Positions 8,683 to 17,737 of a stretch of DNA of 48,314 nucleotides are shown here, piece by piece. The notes under the pieces were generated by a model. That model did no database searches. It had not been told where the DNA came from and was given only the letters and a program-made list of their open reading frames with translations. Positions within the stretch are counted from its first letter, which is position 1, and each line of letters begins with the position of its first letter. The DNA is from an uncultured Luteimonas sp. (GTDB lineage Bacteria; Pseudomonadota; Gammaproteobacteria; Xanthomonadales; Xanthomonadaceae). Location of the stretch: assembly GCA_934541015.1 (NCBI GenBank), contig CAKTDC010000023.1:1-48314 (forward strand), written 5' to 3'. Position numbers and translations under genes: made by a program.

Positions 8683-10122
8683 TCAGGCGCGTGCGTTGCT
8701 GGGGTCGGGTGGCAGCAGCGGCTGCGGCGCCCGCGACTTGGCCATGGCGAAGGTCTTCCAGGTGTTGACCGCCATCAGCAGCATGCCCGACACCACCATC
8801 ACCCCGCCGAGCAGGCGGACGAAGTAGTAGGGGTAGGTGGCGTTGAGCGCCTCGACGAAGCTGTAGGTCAGGGTGCCGTCGTCGTTGGTGGCGCGCCACA
8901 TCAGGCCCTGCATCACGCCGGCGATCCACATCGCGGCGATGTACAGCACCACGCCGATGGTGTGGATCCAGAAGTGCAGGTCGATCCACTTGGTCGAGTA
9001 CATTTCCTTCAGGCCCAGCAGGCGGGGCATCAGCGAATAGATCGAGCCGATCGAGATCATCGCCACCCAGCCCAGCGCACCGGCGTGCACGTGGCCGACC
9101 GTCCAGTCGGTGTAGTGGGAGAGCGAGTTGACCGTCTTGATCGACATCATCGGCCCCTCGAAGGTGGCGATCATGTAGAAGCTGATCGCGACGATGAGGA
9201 ACTTCAGGATCGGGTCGGTGCGCAGTTTGTGCCACACGCCCGAGAGGGTCATGATGCCGTTGATCGCGCCGCCCCAGCTGGGCGCCAGCAGGATCAGCGA
9301 GAACACCATGCCCACCGACTGCACCCAGTCGGGCAGGGCGGTGTACTGCAGGTGGTGCGGGCCGGCCCACATGTAGATCGCGATCAGCGCCCAGAAGTGC
9401 ACGATCGACAGCCGGTAGGAGTAGATCGGGCGGCCGGCCTGCTTGGGCACGTAGTAGTACATCATCCCCAGGAAGCCCGCGGTGAGCAGGAAGCCCACGG
9501 CGTTGTGGCCGTACCACCACTGCACCATGGCGTCGACCGCGCCGGAATAGACCTGGTAGGACTTGCCCATCTCCACCGGCAGGGCGATGTTGTTGACGAT
9601 GTGGAGCAGGGCGATGGCGAGGATGTAGGCGCCGTAGAACCAGTTCGCCACGTAGATGTGCGAGACCTTGCGCTTGGCGATGGTGCCGAAGAACAGCACT
9701 GCATAGGACACCCAGACCACGGCGATCAGGAGGTCGATCGGCCACTCCATCTCGGCGTATTCCTTGCTCTGGGTGTAGCCCAGCGGCAGGGTGATGGCGG
9801 TCGCCACGATCACCGCCTGCCAGCCCCAGAACACGAAGGCCGCCAGCCTGTCCGACAGCAGGCGGACGTGGCAGGTGCGCTGGACCACGTGCAGGCTGGT
9901 CGCGAACAGCGCGCTGCCGCCGAAGGCGAAGATCACCGCGTTGGTGTGCAGCGGGCGGATGCGGCCGTAGCTGAGCCACGGAATGCCCTCGAACAGCGTC
10001 GGCCAGAACAGCTGGGCGGCGATGACCACCCCCACCAGCATGCCGACGATGCCCCAGATCACCGTGGCGACGGCGAACTGGAGCACGACCTTGTCGTTGT
10101 AGGTTTCTGCGCGCGCGTGCAT
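8683..10122 (-). CDS. ccoN: CcoN, catalytic subunit I of cbb3-type cytochrome c oxidase
   Basis: A 479-aa heme-copper oxidase subunit with about 12 membrane helices that reduces O2 with high affinity. Visible ligands and motifs: TCHVRL for a low-spin heme b His, WWYGHNAVG for a CuB His, GPHHLQYT for the other two CuB His, and [17 protein letters not shown] with the heme His pair. The start is placed at [10 protein letters not shown] because AGAGAGG lies 9-14 bases upstream and CcoN homologues begin near there; the frame stays open further upstream only by chance. First gene of the cco operon, behind a perfect FNR-type box. Confidence 0.96.
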   Translation of the reverse strand: MHARAETYNDKVVLQFAVATVIWGIVGMLVGVVIAAQLFWPTLFEGIPWLSYGRIRPLHTNAVIFAFGGSALFATSLHVVQRTCHVRLLSDRLAAFVFWGWQAVIVATAITLPLGYTQSKEYAEMEWPIDLLIAVVWVSYAVLFFGTIAKRKVSHIYVANWFYGAYILAIALLHIVNNIALPVEMGKSYQVYSGAVDAMVQWWYGHNAVGFLLTAGFLGMMYYYVPKQAGRPIYSYRLSIVHFWALIAIYMWAGPHHLQYTALPDWVQSVGMVFSLILLAPSWGGAINGIMTLSGVWHKLRTDPILKFLIVAISFYMIATFEGPMMSIKTVNSLSHYTDWTVGHVHAGALGWVAMISIGSIYSLMPRLLGLKEMYSTKWIDLHFWIHTIGVVLYIAAMWIAGVMQGLMWRATNDDGTLTYSFVEALNATYPYYFVRLLGGVMVVSGMLLMAVNTWKTFAMAKSRAPQPLLPPDPSNARA

Positions 10123-10150
10123 GGGGGGGCCTCTCTTGACCGAAGCGGCA

Positions 10151-10193
10151 ATGTTAAGACGATGTGCACAGGGTATCGTTTGATTTCGATCAA
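10151..10193 (-). promoter_or_regulatory. Class II FNR/ANR-dependent promoter of the cco operon
   Basis: TTGATTTCGATCAA at 10180-10193 is a perfect match to the FNR consensus TTGAT-N4-ATCAA. A -10-like TAACAT lies at 10151-10156 (minus strand), with 33 bases between centres, the spacing expected when the box replaces the -35 element at about -41.5. The predicted transcript starts near 10145, about 23 bases before the ccoN start. Confidence 0.85.
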
Positions 10194-10261
10194 GGCCATC
10201 GCTGCACTCTGGTGCAACGCTCCGGGCCGCCCGCCGCTGCCCAATCGCGGCCAGTTCTGGG

Positions 10262-10267
10262 GTATCA
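10262..10267 (+). promoter_or_regulatory. Candidate -10 element for the thrS leader transcript
   Basis: TATCAT in a GC-rich region, 5 of 6 matches to TATAAT, without a clear -35. Transcription from about 10274 would give a leader of roughly 130 nt up to the T-run at 10403. Confidence 0.4.
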
Positions 10268-10326
10268 TCGGGCGTTTCCATCCGGACCCGGGTGGCCCGC
10301 GCCAGAGCGCCGGCCGAGCGTGCGAC

Positions 10327-10353
10327 ATGAGCACTACCACCGCCCACCGCTGA
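10327..10353 (+). CDS. Candidate thrS leader peptide MSTTTAHR
   Basis: Short reading frame of eight codons, Met-Ser-Thr-Thr-Thr-Ala-His-Arg-stop, with three consecutive Thr codons (ACT ACC ACC), located 28 bases before a GC-rich terminator hairpin and about 165 bases before thrS, which encodes threonyl-tRNA synthetase. This is the layout of amino-acid-specific transcription attenuation. The ribosome binding site is weak (GAGCG about 6 bases upstream). Ribosome stalling at Thr codons when charged tRNA-Thr is low would favour readthrough; this mechanism is inference. Confidence 0.55.
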   Translation: MSTTTAHR

Positions 10354-10380
10354 TCCCGCCGCCGAGGCAGCTCCCACAGG

Positions 10381-10403
10381 GCGCCCGCGGGGCGCTTTTT
10401 TTT
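10381..10403 (+). terminator. Attenuator-like terminator before thrS
   Basis: GCGCCC and GGGCGC form a 6-bp GC stem with a 3-base loop, followed by eight T residues (10396-10403). It cannot end an upstream plus-strand gene because none exists, so it most likely works as the attenuator of thrS. Confidence 0.75.
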
Positions 10404-10421
10404 GGCCGCGGCGCGGCCAGC

Positions 10422-10506
10422 GGGATTCGGGATCGGGGATTGGGGATTCGAAAGAGCCCAGCCGCCGTTCCCGATCCCGAATCCCTGATCCCCGATCCCC
10501 AATCCC
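10422..10506. repeat. Inverted GGGATTCGGGATTGGGGATTC-type repeat before thrS
   Basis: The left arm (10422-10450) has the form GGGATTCGGGAT..GGGATTG and the right arm (10470-10506) is its approximate reverse complement, so RNA from here could form a long hairpin with a loop of about 20 bases. The right arm ends only 11 bases before the thrS ATG and displaces any normal ribosome binding site. Related elements occur before and inside pheT. Confidence 0.8.
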
Positions 10507-10517
10507 ATCGCCCGACC

Positions 10518-12422
10518 ATGATCACCATCACCCTCCCCGACGGCAGCCGCCGCGAGTTCGATGCCCCCGTGTCCGTCATGCAGGTCGCCGAGTCGATCGG
10601 CCCGGGCCTGGCCAAGGCCACCGTGGCCGGCAAGGTCGACGGCCGCCAGGTCGACGCCTCCGACCTCATCGACCGCGATGCCAGCCTGCAGATCCTCACC
10701 CCGAAGGACGCCGAGGGCGTGGAGATCATCCGCCACTCGGCCGCGCACCTGGTCGGGCATGCGGTCAAGCAGCTCTACCCCGACGCCAAGATGGTGATCG
10801 GGCCGGTGATCGACGACGGCTTCTACTACGACATCTGGTACGGGCGTCCGTTCACGCCCGAGGACCTGGCCGCGATCGAGCAGCGCATGCGCGAGCTGAT
10901 CGCGCAGGACTACGACGTGGTCAAGAAGATGACCCCGCGCGACGAGGTCATCGAGACGTTCAAGGCCCGCGGCGAGGACTACAAGCTGCGCCTGATCGAC
11001 GACATGGGCCCGGAAGTGACCGCGATGGGCCTGTACCACCACCAGGAATACGTGGACATGTGCCGCGGCCCGCACGTGCCGAACACGAAGTTCCTCAAGT
11101 CGTTCAAGCTCACCCGCATCTCCGGCGCGTACTGGCGCGGCGACTCGAAGAACGAGCAGCTGCAGCGCATCTACGGCACCGCCTGGGCGGACGACAAACA
11201 GCTCAAGGCCTACATCCAGCGCATCGAGGAAGCCGAGAAGCGCGACCACCGTCGCATCGGCAAGGCCCAGGACCTGTTCCACCTGCAGGAGGAGGCGCCC
11301 GGCCTGGTGTTCTGGCACCCCAAGGGCTGGGCGATCTGGCAGGTGGTCGAGCAGTACATGCGCCGGGTCTACCGCGAGACCGGCTACGGCGAGGTGCGCT
11401 GCCCGCAGATCCTCGACGTCGAGCTGTGGAAGAAGTCCGGCCACTGGGACAACTACCAGGACAACATGTTCTTCACCGAGTCCGAGAAGCGGACCTACGC
11501 GGTCAAGCCGATGAACTGCCCCGGCCACGTGCAGGTGTTCAACCAGGGCCTGCACAGCTACCGCGACCTGCCGATCCGCTACGGCGAGTTCGGCAGCTGC
11601 CACCGCAATGAGCCCTCGGGCGCGCTGCACGGCATCCTGCGCGTGCGCGGCTTCACCCAGGACGACGGCCACGTGTTCTGCACCGAGGACCAGATCGAGT
11701 CCGAGGTCACCGCCTTCCACGCGCAGTCGATGCGGGTCTATGCCGACTTCGGCTTCACCGACGTGCAGGTCAAGCTGGCCCTGCGCCCGGAGCCGCGGCT
11801 GGGCGACGACGCCACCTGGGACAAGGCCGAGGCCGCCCTGCGCGGCGCCCTGGCCGCGGCCGGGGTGGAGTGGGAGGAGCTGCCCGGCGAGGGCGCCTTC
11901 TACGGTCCCAAGATCGAATACCACCTCAGGGACGCGATCGGGCGCACCTGGCAGCTGGGCACCATGCAGGTCGACTTCATGATGCCCGGCCGCCTGGGCG
12001 CCGAGTACGTGGACGAACACAGCCAGAAGCGGACCCCGGTGATGCTGCACCGGGCCATCGTGGGCTCGATGGAGCGCTTCATCGGCATCCTGATCGAGCA
12101 CCACGCCGGCCAGTTCCCGGCCTGGCTGGCGCCGGTCCAGGCGGTGGTCATGAACATCACCGACGCCCAGGCCGACGCCGTCCGTGAAACCGCCAAATAT
12201 CTGAATGGAAAGGGTTTCCGGGTCGAGGCCGACGTGCGCAACGAGAAGGTCGGCTACAAGATCCGCGAGCACACCCTGCAGCGGGTGCCCTACCTGCTGG
12301 TGGTGGGCGACCGCGAGAAGGAGGCCGGCGCGGTGGCGGTGCGGACCCTGGCCGGCGAGGACCTGGGGACGATGGCGCTGGACGACTTCGTGGCCCGCCT
12401 GGCTGCAAAATCCCGTGCCTGA
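10518..12422 (+). CDS. thrS: Threonyl-tRNA synthetase
   Basis: Class II synthetase of 634 aa that charges tRNA-Thr. N-terminal TGS domain (residues 1-60), editing domain with HSAAHLVGH (HxxxH) near 75, then the catalytic core. Zn-site Cys lies in [10 protein letters not shown] near 336, motif 2 in [13 protein letters not shown] near 363 and motif 3 in [11 protein letters not shown] near 515. The C-terminal anticodon-binding domain starts near 540. Length fits bacterial ThrRS (about 640). The start [10 protein letters not shown] is well supported by homology, but no Shine-Dalgarno is visible since a repeat element abuts the ATG. Upstream Thr-rich leader and terminator suggest attenuation control. 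Confidence 0.97.
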   Translation: MITITLPDGSRREFDAPVSVMQVAESIGPGLAKATVAGKVDGRQVDASDLIDRDASLQILTPKDAEGVEIIRHSAAHLVGHAVKQLYPDAKMVIGPVIDDGFYYDIWYGRPFTPEDLAAIEQRMRELIAQDYDVVKKMTPRDEVIETFKARGEDYKLRLIDDMGPEVTAMGLYHHQEYVDMCRGPHVPNTKFLKSFKLTRISGAYWRGDSKNEQLQRIYGTAWADDKQLKAYIQRIEEAEKRDHRRIGKAQDLFHLQEEAPGLVFWHPKGWAIWQVVEQYMRRVYRETGYGEVRCPQILDVELWKKSGHWDNYQDNMFFTESEKRTYAVKPMNCPGHVQVFNQGLHSYRDLPIRYGEFGSCHRNEPSGALHGILRVRGFTQDDGHVFCTEDQIESEVTAFHAQSMRVYADFGFTDVQVKLALRPEPRLGDDATWDKAEAALRGALAAAGVEWEELPGEGAFYGPKIEYHLRDAIGRTWQLGTMQVDFMMPGRLGAEYVDEHSQKRTPVMLHRAIVGSMERFIGILIEHHAGQFPAWLAPVQAVVMNITDAQADAVRETAKYLNGKGFRVEADVRNEKVGYKIREHTLQRVPYLLVVGDREKEAGAVAVRTLAGEDLGTMALDDFVARLAAKSRA

Positions 12423-12513
12423 AGGTTGTAACGCGGCCCGAATCCGTTAAAAATTCGACATGAACGACCCGGCGGCCCCGTGCCGCCGGCATTTTCACTT
12501 CCGGAGACGCAGT

Positions 12514-13035
12514 ATTAGCACCCCTGAAAAGCAGAACCGCCGCAACAACGAGATCCGCGTGCCGCGCGTGCGCGTGATCGGTTCCGATGGCGAGATGGTC
12601 GGCGTGTTGTCGCGCGACGAAGCGCTGCAGATGGCCGAGGAAGAAGGCCTCGACCTGGTCGAGATCCAGCCCAATGCCGATCCGCCGGTCTGCAAGATCA
12701 TGGACTTCGGCAAGTTCAAGTTCGACCTGCAGAAGAAGGCGAACGAGGCCAAGAAGAAGACCAAGCAGGTCGAGATCAAGGAAGTGAAGTTCCGCCCCGT
12801 CACCGACGAGGGCGATTACCAGATCAAGCTGCGCAAGATGCGCGGCTTCATCGAGGACGGGGACAAGATCAAGGTCAACATCCGCTTCCGTGGCCGCGAG
12901 ATGAGCCACCAGGAGCTCGGCCGCGAGATGGCCGCGCGGATCGAGGCCGACCTCGGCGAGGACATCGTCATCGAATCGCGCCCGCGCTTCGAGGGCCGGC
13001 AGATGGTGATGATGATCGCGCCCAAGAAGAAGTAG
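12514..13035 (+). CDS. infC: Translation initiation factor IF-3, AUU start codon
   Basis: A 173-aa IF-3, which binds the 30S subunit and checks initiator tRNA and start codon. N-domain [16 protein letters not shown], linker rich in Lys, and C-domain [13 protein letters not shown] ending MMIAPKKK. The start is placed at ATT (12514) because GGAG sits about 8 bases upstream and the reading then begins [14 protein letters not shown] as in homologues. The in-frame ATG at 12460 would add an Arg/His-rich, non-conserved 18 residues. The AUU start is the known basis of infC autoregulation in E. coli. It follows thrS as in most gammaproteobacteria, but rpmI does not follow it here. Confidence 0.95.
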   Translation: MSTPEKQNRRNNEIRVPRVRVIGSDGEMVGVLSRDEALQMAEEEGLDLVEIQPNADPPVCKIMDFGKFKFDLQKKANEAKKKTKQVEIKEVKFRPVTDEGDYQIKLRKMRGFIEDGDKIKVNIRFRGREMSHQELGREMAARIEADLGEDIVIESRPRFEGRQMVMMIAPKKK

Positions 13036-13060
13036 CCGCGGGCAGCCCCCTCCAGGAACC

Positions 13061-13084
13061 GCGGGAGCGGTCGCCCGCTCCCGC
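13061..13084. terminator. GC-rich hairpin after infC
   Basis: GCGGGAGCGG and CCGCTCCCGC pair with a loop of about four bases, lying 25 bases after the infC stop and 42 bases before the convergent adhesin stop. There is no T-run, so termination is uncertain. Confidence 0.45.
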
Positions 13085-13126
13085 CGCACGTCCCTGTGCC
13101 CGGCTTGCCCAGCCGTCCGGCAATTC

Positions 13127-16100
13127 CTACAGGTCCAGGCCGAAGCCCACGCCCGCCGACTTCTCGCTGCCGCTGAACGCACCGCCCAGGCTGAACGAGG
13201 CGCTCTTGCCGATGCGCCTGCCGTAGCCCACAGACAGCGCCTTCTCCCCGTTCTGCCAGCCCGCGCCGACCGCGATCCGGCCGCGCTCGCTGTGCCCGCC
13301 GCCGGCGTTCATCGCCATGTTGAGCATGGCGCTGGACATCGCGCCCTGCTTGTCGATGCGCTGGTCCTGGTGGCGGAAACGGTCGTCGATCTCGTTGCGC
13401 AGGCCGGTGAGCTGCGAGTCCCAGGCGCTGAAGCGGCTGTCGGTATAGGCGTTGGCCGTGCTCACCGACTGGGTCGCGGTGCTGCTGGCGTGGGCGCGGG
13501 CCGCGTCCAGCGTCTGCGCATCGCCGGCGTCGGCCCAGGCCTGGGCCGAGGCCAGGGTGGCCGCGTCGCCGTCCTGGACCAGCTGCGCCATCGCGGCCAT
13601 GTCGGCGTCGGCGCCGGCCGGGCCCTGCGGGCCGGCAGGACCCTGCGGACCGGGCGCGCCGTCGGCGCCGGCCACGCCCTGCGGGCCTTGCGGACCCGCC
13701 GGACCCTGCGGACCCGGCGGACCATCAGCACCGTCCGCTCCGGCAATTCCCTCCGGACCCGCGGGACCCTGCGGACCGGGCGTTCCGCTTCCGCCGCTGC
13801 CCGCGTCGCCCTGCGGGCCTTGCGGGCCAATCGGCCCGGCTGGACCCTGCGGGCCGGGAGCACCGTCCGCTCCAGCGACGCCTTGCGGCCCCTGCGGACC
13901 CGCCGGGCCCTGCGCGCCGGGAGCACCATCCACTCCGGCAACGCCCTGGGGCCCCTGGGGACCAGCGGCACCGTCCACTCCGGCAACACCCTGTGGCCCC
14001 TGCGGGCCGACCAGCGAGGCCAGCCAGGCGCTCTCATCGCCGACGAAGCCATTGTCCACCGCCACCTGGTAGGCGCTGGCTCCCGGTGCGCCGCCGCCCG
14101 GACCGGTATCGCCCTGCGGTCCCTGTGGACCTGCGGGACCCTGCGGCCCGGTGGCGCCATCGGCACCGGCCACACCTTGCGGCCCCGTCGGGCCGGCCGG
14201 CCCCTGCGGCCCGACCAGCGAGGCCAGCCAGGCGCTCTCGTCGCCGACGAAGCCGTTGTCCACCGCCACCTGGTAGGCACTGGCTCCCTGCGGGCCGGCC
14301 GGACCCGTGCCGCCGCCGCCGCCGGCTTCCACTGCGGTCAGCCGGGTGTCCAGCCCGCTCAACGCGGTGTTCACCGCCGCGAATGCGCTGCCGACGTTGT
14401 TGTAGCTGCCGCCCTGGATCACGTAGGTCGGCGCGGTGAACACGCCGCCGAGGAAGCTGGCGCCGCCGCCCAGCCAGCCGATCACGGTGCTCAACTGCGA
14501 CACGTTGACCGCATCGTTGTCATCGATGCCGTCGGCCAGCTGCACGATGCGGTTGCGCACCAGGTCGCCGTCCTCGTTGGTGCCGCCGCCCACCGAGATG
14601 GTGTACTGCTCCGTGGCGATCGCCAGGGTGCCGAGCGCCGTGCTGTAGTCCGCCTCGGCGCTGCTGAAGGCGCCGAACACGCTGCTGCCCAGGCCGTAGG
14701 CTGCGCTCTGCACGCCGATGGCGGTGGAGTAGCCGCCGGCGGCGTAGTTGTTGTAGCCGAAGGCGCTGGCGTAATGGGAGTCGGCCACGTTGCGGACACC
14801 GTAGGCGCTGCTGTCCTGGGCCAGCGCGTGGTTGTGGGCGCCGAAGGCGTTGGCGGTGTGGTTGTCGGCGGTATTGCCGTAGCCGAACGCATTGGCGTCG
14901 TAGTAGTCGCTGGCGCCGCTGCCGACGGTGTTGAAGTTTCCGACCGCGGTACCGAAGGCCACCACCGTGTTGTCCATGCCGATGGCGATGCTGCTGACCC
15001 TGCCCTGGGCGCTGTTGCCGACGCCCAGCGCGACGCCGCCTTTGATGACCTCGTTGTCCACGCCCACGGCGGTGCCGCGGGCGCCGTCCGCGCTGTTGCC
15101 CACGCCGACGGCCACGCTGGCGTCGCCGCTGGCGCTGTTGCCCACGCCCGCCGCGATCGCGTCGGTGCCGGTGGCGCCGTCGTTGTCGTAGTTGCCGGCT
15201 GCCGGATCGGTGGAATTGACGCTGTAGAAGCGCGTCGCCGGACCGCCGCCGCCGCCAACACCGGCGATCGCGGCATTGAGCTGGCTGAGGTTCACCGCGT
15301 CCGTGCCCTGCGTGCCTGCGGCGACGTTGACGATCTGGCGCTCGCTGCCCGCGCTGCCCACCGACACCGTGCCGGCACGGTCGGCGATGGCGCCGAAGCC
15401 GATGGCGGTGCTGAAATCGGCGGTGGTGCGGGCGTTCACGCCGAAGGCGCTGCTGTGGTTGCCGTCGGAGACGGCGCCCACGCCCACGGCGACGCTGTGG
15501 CTGCCGTTGCTGGCGCTGGCCAGGCCGATGGCGACCGAAGCGTCGCCGCTCGCGCACGAGCCTTCGCTCCAGATCTCCTCTTCGCCGTCGCCATCCAGGT
15601 CCAGTCTCTGTTCGTAGCCGGCCCCGGACACCACCAGACTGCCGTCCCCGTCGGCTACGCCCATCGAGCCGATCGCCACCGCACCCATGCCGTTGACGGC
15701 GTTGTGGAAGCCCATGGCCACCGCATGGTAGGTGGGGTTCTCGTTCCCCGGATTGATGAGGTTGTAGTAGCCGACGGCCACGCTGCGCGCCAACGAGGTC
15801 GAGTTGCCGTAACCCATGGCGACCGAGTCACCTCCGTTGGCGGAGTTGCCGAAGCCCACGGCGGTGCCGTGGTCGACGGCGGTGTTGCCGTGGCCCACGG
15901 CGGTGCTGCCCGTGGAGATGGCGCTGTTCGCCGAGCCGATCGCGGTGCTGTTGGTGCCGCTCGCGCTCACGCCCACGCCGATGGCCACGGCATCGGTGCC
16001 GGTGGCGCCGTCGTTGGCGTGGTTGCTGCCGGGGTCGGTGTCGCTGCTGTTGACGCTGTAGTAATGCAGGTCGTCGCCCGCGCCGCCGCCGCCGGCCGCG

Positions 16101-17005
16101 GCAATGGCGGCCTGCATCTGGCCCAGGTTCACCGCGTCGGTGGCGGCGGTGCCGGCGACGACATTGGTGATGCGACGGTTGCCGATGGCCAGGGTGTTGG
16201 CTTGGCTGGCCACGCTGCCGGCGCCGAGGGCGACCGAGTTGGCCGCCGTCACCTGCGCGTCACGGCCCACGGCCACGGCGTCCAGCAGGTCCGCGCGACT
16301 GCCGTAGCCGATGGCGATGGCGTTGCTGGCATCGGCCGCCACCGCCGCGTCGCGGCCGATGGCGATGGCGCTGGTGGCGTTGTCGCCCACTCGTGCGCCA
16401 TTGGTCGGGGTATTGCCTGCTCCGAAGACGAGGGAGTAGAGCGCTCCGGTACCGATCCGACTGAACGCGCCAAACGCGCTGCTGTAGTCGCTGTTGGCGA
16501 CGTTGGCGTTGCCGATTGCACTGCTGTAGCGGCTGCTGGCGGTGTTGGTGTTTCCGAAGGCACTGGTGGTGAAATCACTCGCCGTGTTGTTGAAGCCAAA
16601 TGCGTTGCTGTAGGTGGCGCTGGCCCTGTTGTCGCTACCGAAAGCGCTGCTGGAGATGCCGCTGGCGATGTTGTGACGCCCGAAGGCGCTGCTTAAAGAG
16701 CGGCTGGCGGTGTTGCCGTACCCGACGGCACTGCTGCCGGTATCGACGGCTACGTTGCCATGTCCGAAGGCACTGCTGTTGTTGCCACTGGCATTGTTCC
16801 GGTACCCATACGCATTGGCCTGTGAATGACAGGTACTGTTCTCGAACCCGTGCTCCGATCCCTGGCTGGTGCTGGGCGCCGGTGCAACGGGATCGCCATT
16901 GGCATCCACGCACGGCGGATCGGCTGCCAGTGCGGGCAGGGCCGCCATCAGGGCCAGGGTCAGGACGGAAGCAGCGGGCAGGCGGCGGGTGCTGGGCATG
17001 GACAT
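13127..17005 (-). CDS. Trimeric autotransporter adhesin (YadA-like) with collagen-like stalk
   Basis: A 1292-aa type Vc secreted adhesin. Signal peptide at residues 1-28 ([12 protein letters not shown]). Residues about 45-890 are YadA-type head repeats of the form SSAFGxxN/AVGYGNTA, in three modules, each closed by a neck motif ([32 protein letters not shown]). Residues about 898-1130 are collagen-like Gly-Pro-Gln/Ala repeats, interrupted twice by a 27-residue unit with [20 protein letters not shown] short coiled coil with [12 protein letters not shown] leads to the membrane anchor, residues about 1215-1292 ([20 protein letters not shown], ending GFGLDL). MSMPSTRR is chosen as start because GGGGAAC lies upstream and a signal peptide follows. 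Likely role: surface adhesion or aggregation. Confidence 0.92.
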   Translation of the reverse strand: MSMPSTRRLPAASVLTLALMAALPALAADPPCVDANGDPVAPAPSTSQGSEHGFENSTCHSQANAYGYRNNASGNNSSAFGHGNVAVDTGSSAVGYGNTASRSLSSAFGRHNIASGISSSAFGSDNRASATYSNAFGFNNTASDFTTSAFGNTNTASSRYSSAIGNANVANSDYSSAFGAFSRIGTGALYSLVFGAGNTPTNGARVGDNATSAIAIGRDAAVAADASNAIAIGYGSRADLLDAVAVGRDAQVTAANSVALGAGSVASQANTLAIGNRRITNVVAGTAATDAVNLGQMQAAIAAAGGGGAGDDLHYYSVNSSDTDPGSNHANDGATGTDAVAIGVGVSASGTNSTAIGSANSAISTGSTAVGHGNTAVDHGTAVGFGNSANGGDSVAMGYGNSTSLARSVAVGYYNLINPGNENPTYHAVAMGFHNAVNGMGAVAIGSMGVADGDGSLVVSGAGYEQRLDLDGDGEEEIWSEGSCASGDASVAIGLASASNGSHSVAVGVGAVSDGNHSSAFGVNARTTADFSTAIGFGAIADRAGTVSVGSAGSERQIVNVAAGTQGTDAVNLSQLNAAIAGVGGGGGPATRFYSVNSTDPAAGNYDNDGATGTDAIAAGVGNSASGDASVAVGVGNSADGARGTAVGVDNEVIKGGVALGVGNSAQGRVSSIAIGMDNTVVAFGTAVGNFNTVGSGASDYYDANAFGYGNTADNHTANAFGAHNHALAQDSSAYGVRNVADSHYASAFGYNNYAAGGYSTAIGVQSAAYGLGSSVFGAFSSAEADYSTALGTLAIATEQYTISVGGGTNEDGDLVRNRIVQLADGIDDNDAVNVSQLSTVIGWLGGGASFLGGVFTAPTYVIQGGSYNNVGSAFAAVNTALSGLDTRLTAVEAGGGGGTGPAGPQGASAYQVAVDNGFVGDESAWLASLVGPQGPAGPTGPQGVAGADGATGPQGPAGPQGPQGDTGPGGGAPGASAYQVAVDNGFVGDESAWLASLVGPQGPQGVAGVDGAAGPQGPQGVAGVDGAPGAQGPAGPQGPQGVAGADGAPGPQGPAGPIGPQGPQGDAGSGGSGTPGPQGPAGPEGIAGADGADGPPGPQGPAGPQGPQGVAGADGAPGPQGPAGPQGPAGADADMAAMAQLVQDGDAATLASAQAWADAGDAQTLDAARAHASSTATQSVSTANAYTDSRFSAWDSQLTGLRNEIDDRFRHQDQRIDKQGAMSSAMLNMAMNAGGGHSERGRIAVGAGWQNGEKALSVGYGRRIGKSASFSLGGAFSGSEKSAGVGFGLDL
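13615..14310 (-). repeat. Collagen-like coding repeats within the adhesin
   Basis: Nine-base-phased repeats encoding Gly-Pro-Gln-Gly-Pro-Ala, with larger internal units such as [19 protein letters not shown] repeated several times at nearly identical DNA sequence. Two copies of the [19 protein letters not shown] unit (about 14010-14080 and 14215-14285) are also nearly identical. Such a tract can expand or contract by recombination. Confidence 0.85.
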
Positions 17006-17148
17006 GGGAGTTCCCCGTGGACGGCCCGAGGTGGACCGGTTCGATGGGGTTATCGGGAAAATCCGCGCCGGCCCGTCATCCCGGCTCCGGCTGTGCAAGA
17101 CTGGCGGCCGGGGCGTCGGCCCCAGGGGGGGCAGGGGGCGGCGAGGGC

Positions 17149-17712
17149 ATGGCGGCGGATTCGGAGCAGATGCCGGTGACCGAACTGCTGGCGCGCAGCC
17201 GCGCCGGCGACGAGGCCGCGCGCGACGCGGCCTACGCGGCCGTCTACGAACAGCTCAAGCGGGCCGCGCACCGGCAGTTGCGCGGCCAGGTGCAGGCGTT
17301 CCAGACCACCGCCCTGGTCCACGAGGCCTGGCTGAAGCTTGCCGGCAGCGCGGCCCTGGCCCCGTCCGACCGCAACCACCTGATGGCCCTGTCCGCGCGG
17401 GCCATGCACCACGTGCTGGTGGACCACGTGCGCCAGGTCCAGGCCGCCAAGCGCGGCGGCGGCGCGCAGGCGCTGACCCTGACCGTCGGCGCCGCGGTCC
17501 AGACCCAGGCCGAGGTGGAGGTGCTGGCCCTGCACGGCCTGCTCGAGGAACTGCAGCGCTTCGACCCGCGCGCCGCGCAGGGGGTCGAGCTGCGCTACTT
17601 CGGTGGCTACGAGGAGCCGGAGATCGCCGCCCTGCTGGACGTCAGTGAATCCACCGTGCAGCGCGACTGGCGCCGCACCCGCGCCTGGCTGGCGGCCAGG
17701 CTCGGGCAATGA
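17149..17712 (+). CDS. ECF-type sigma factor (TIGR02999/Sig-70_X6-like)
   Basis: A 187-aa sigma factor. Region 2 lies in [30 protein letters not shown] (given here as positions about 35-64) and region 4 in the last 50 residues, with [17 protein letters not shown] and [14 protein letters not shown]. The [15 protein letters not shown] block is the hallmark of the TIGR02999 family common in Xanthomonadaceae. The start at 17149 has GAGGG five bases upstream. A TPR-bearing Ser/Thr kinase follows 25 bases later, and no anti-sigma factor is visible. From the literature as I recall, related ECF43 sigma factors (EcfK with PknS in Xanthomonas citri, EcfP with PknT in Vibrio) are activated by kinase phosphorylation. 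Confidence 0.9.
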   Translation: MAADSEQMPVTELLARSRAGDEAARDAAYAAVYEQLKRAAHRQLRGQVQAFQTTALVHEAWLKLAGSAALAPSDRNHLMALSARAMHHVLVDHVRQVQAAKRGGGAQALTLTVGAAVQTQAEVEVLALHGLLEELQRFDPRAAQGVELRYFGGYEEPEIAALLDVSESTVQRDWRRTRAWLAARLGQ

Positions 17713-17737
17713 GCGGGCCTGCGGACCGGAGCGACGC

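Noticed and set aside
10164..10517. N-terminal extension of ThrRS (the frame is open from 10164)
   Set aside because: The extension would span the leader terminator and the repeat and has no conservation; [10 protein letters not shown] is the standard ThrRS start.
14010..14285. Prophage tail fibre origin of the collagen-containing gene
   Set aside because: The [10 protein letters not shown] unit reminded me of phage tail proteins, but no phage genes are nearby and the ends of the protein are clearly autotransporter.
13615..14310. Regular repeats resembling a CRISPR array
   Set aside because: The periodicity is 9 bases and codes for Gly-X-Y in frame; there are no constant repeats with unique spacers and no cas genes.
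13292..16696. An 1134-codon open frame antisense to the adhesin
   Set aside because: It mirrors the repetitive head and collagen coding sequence and has no recognisable domain; the minus-strand gene has signal peptide, necks and anchor.
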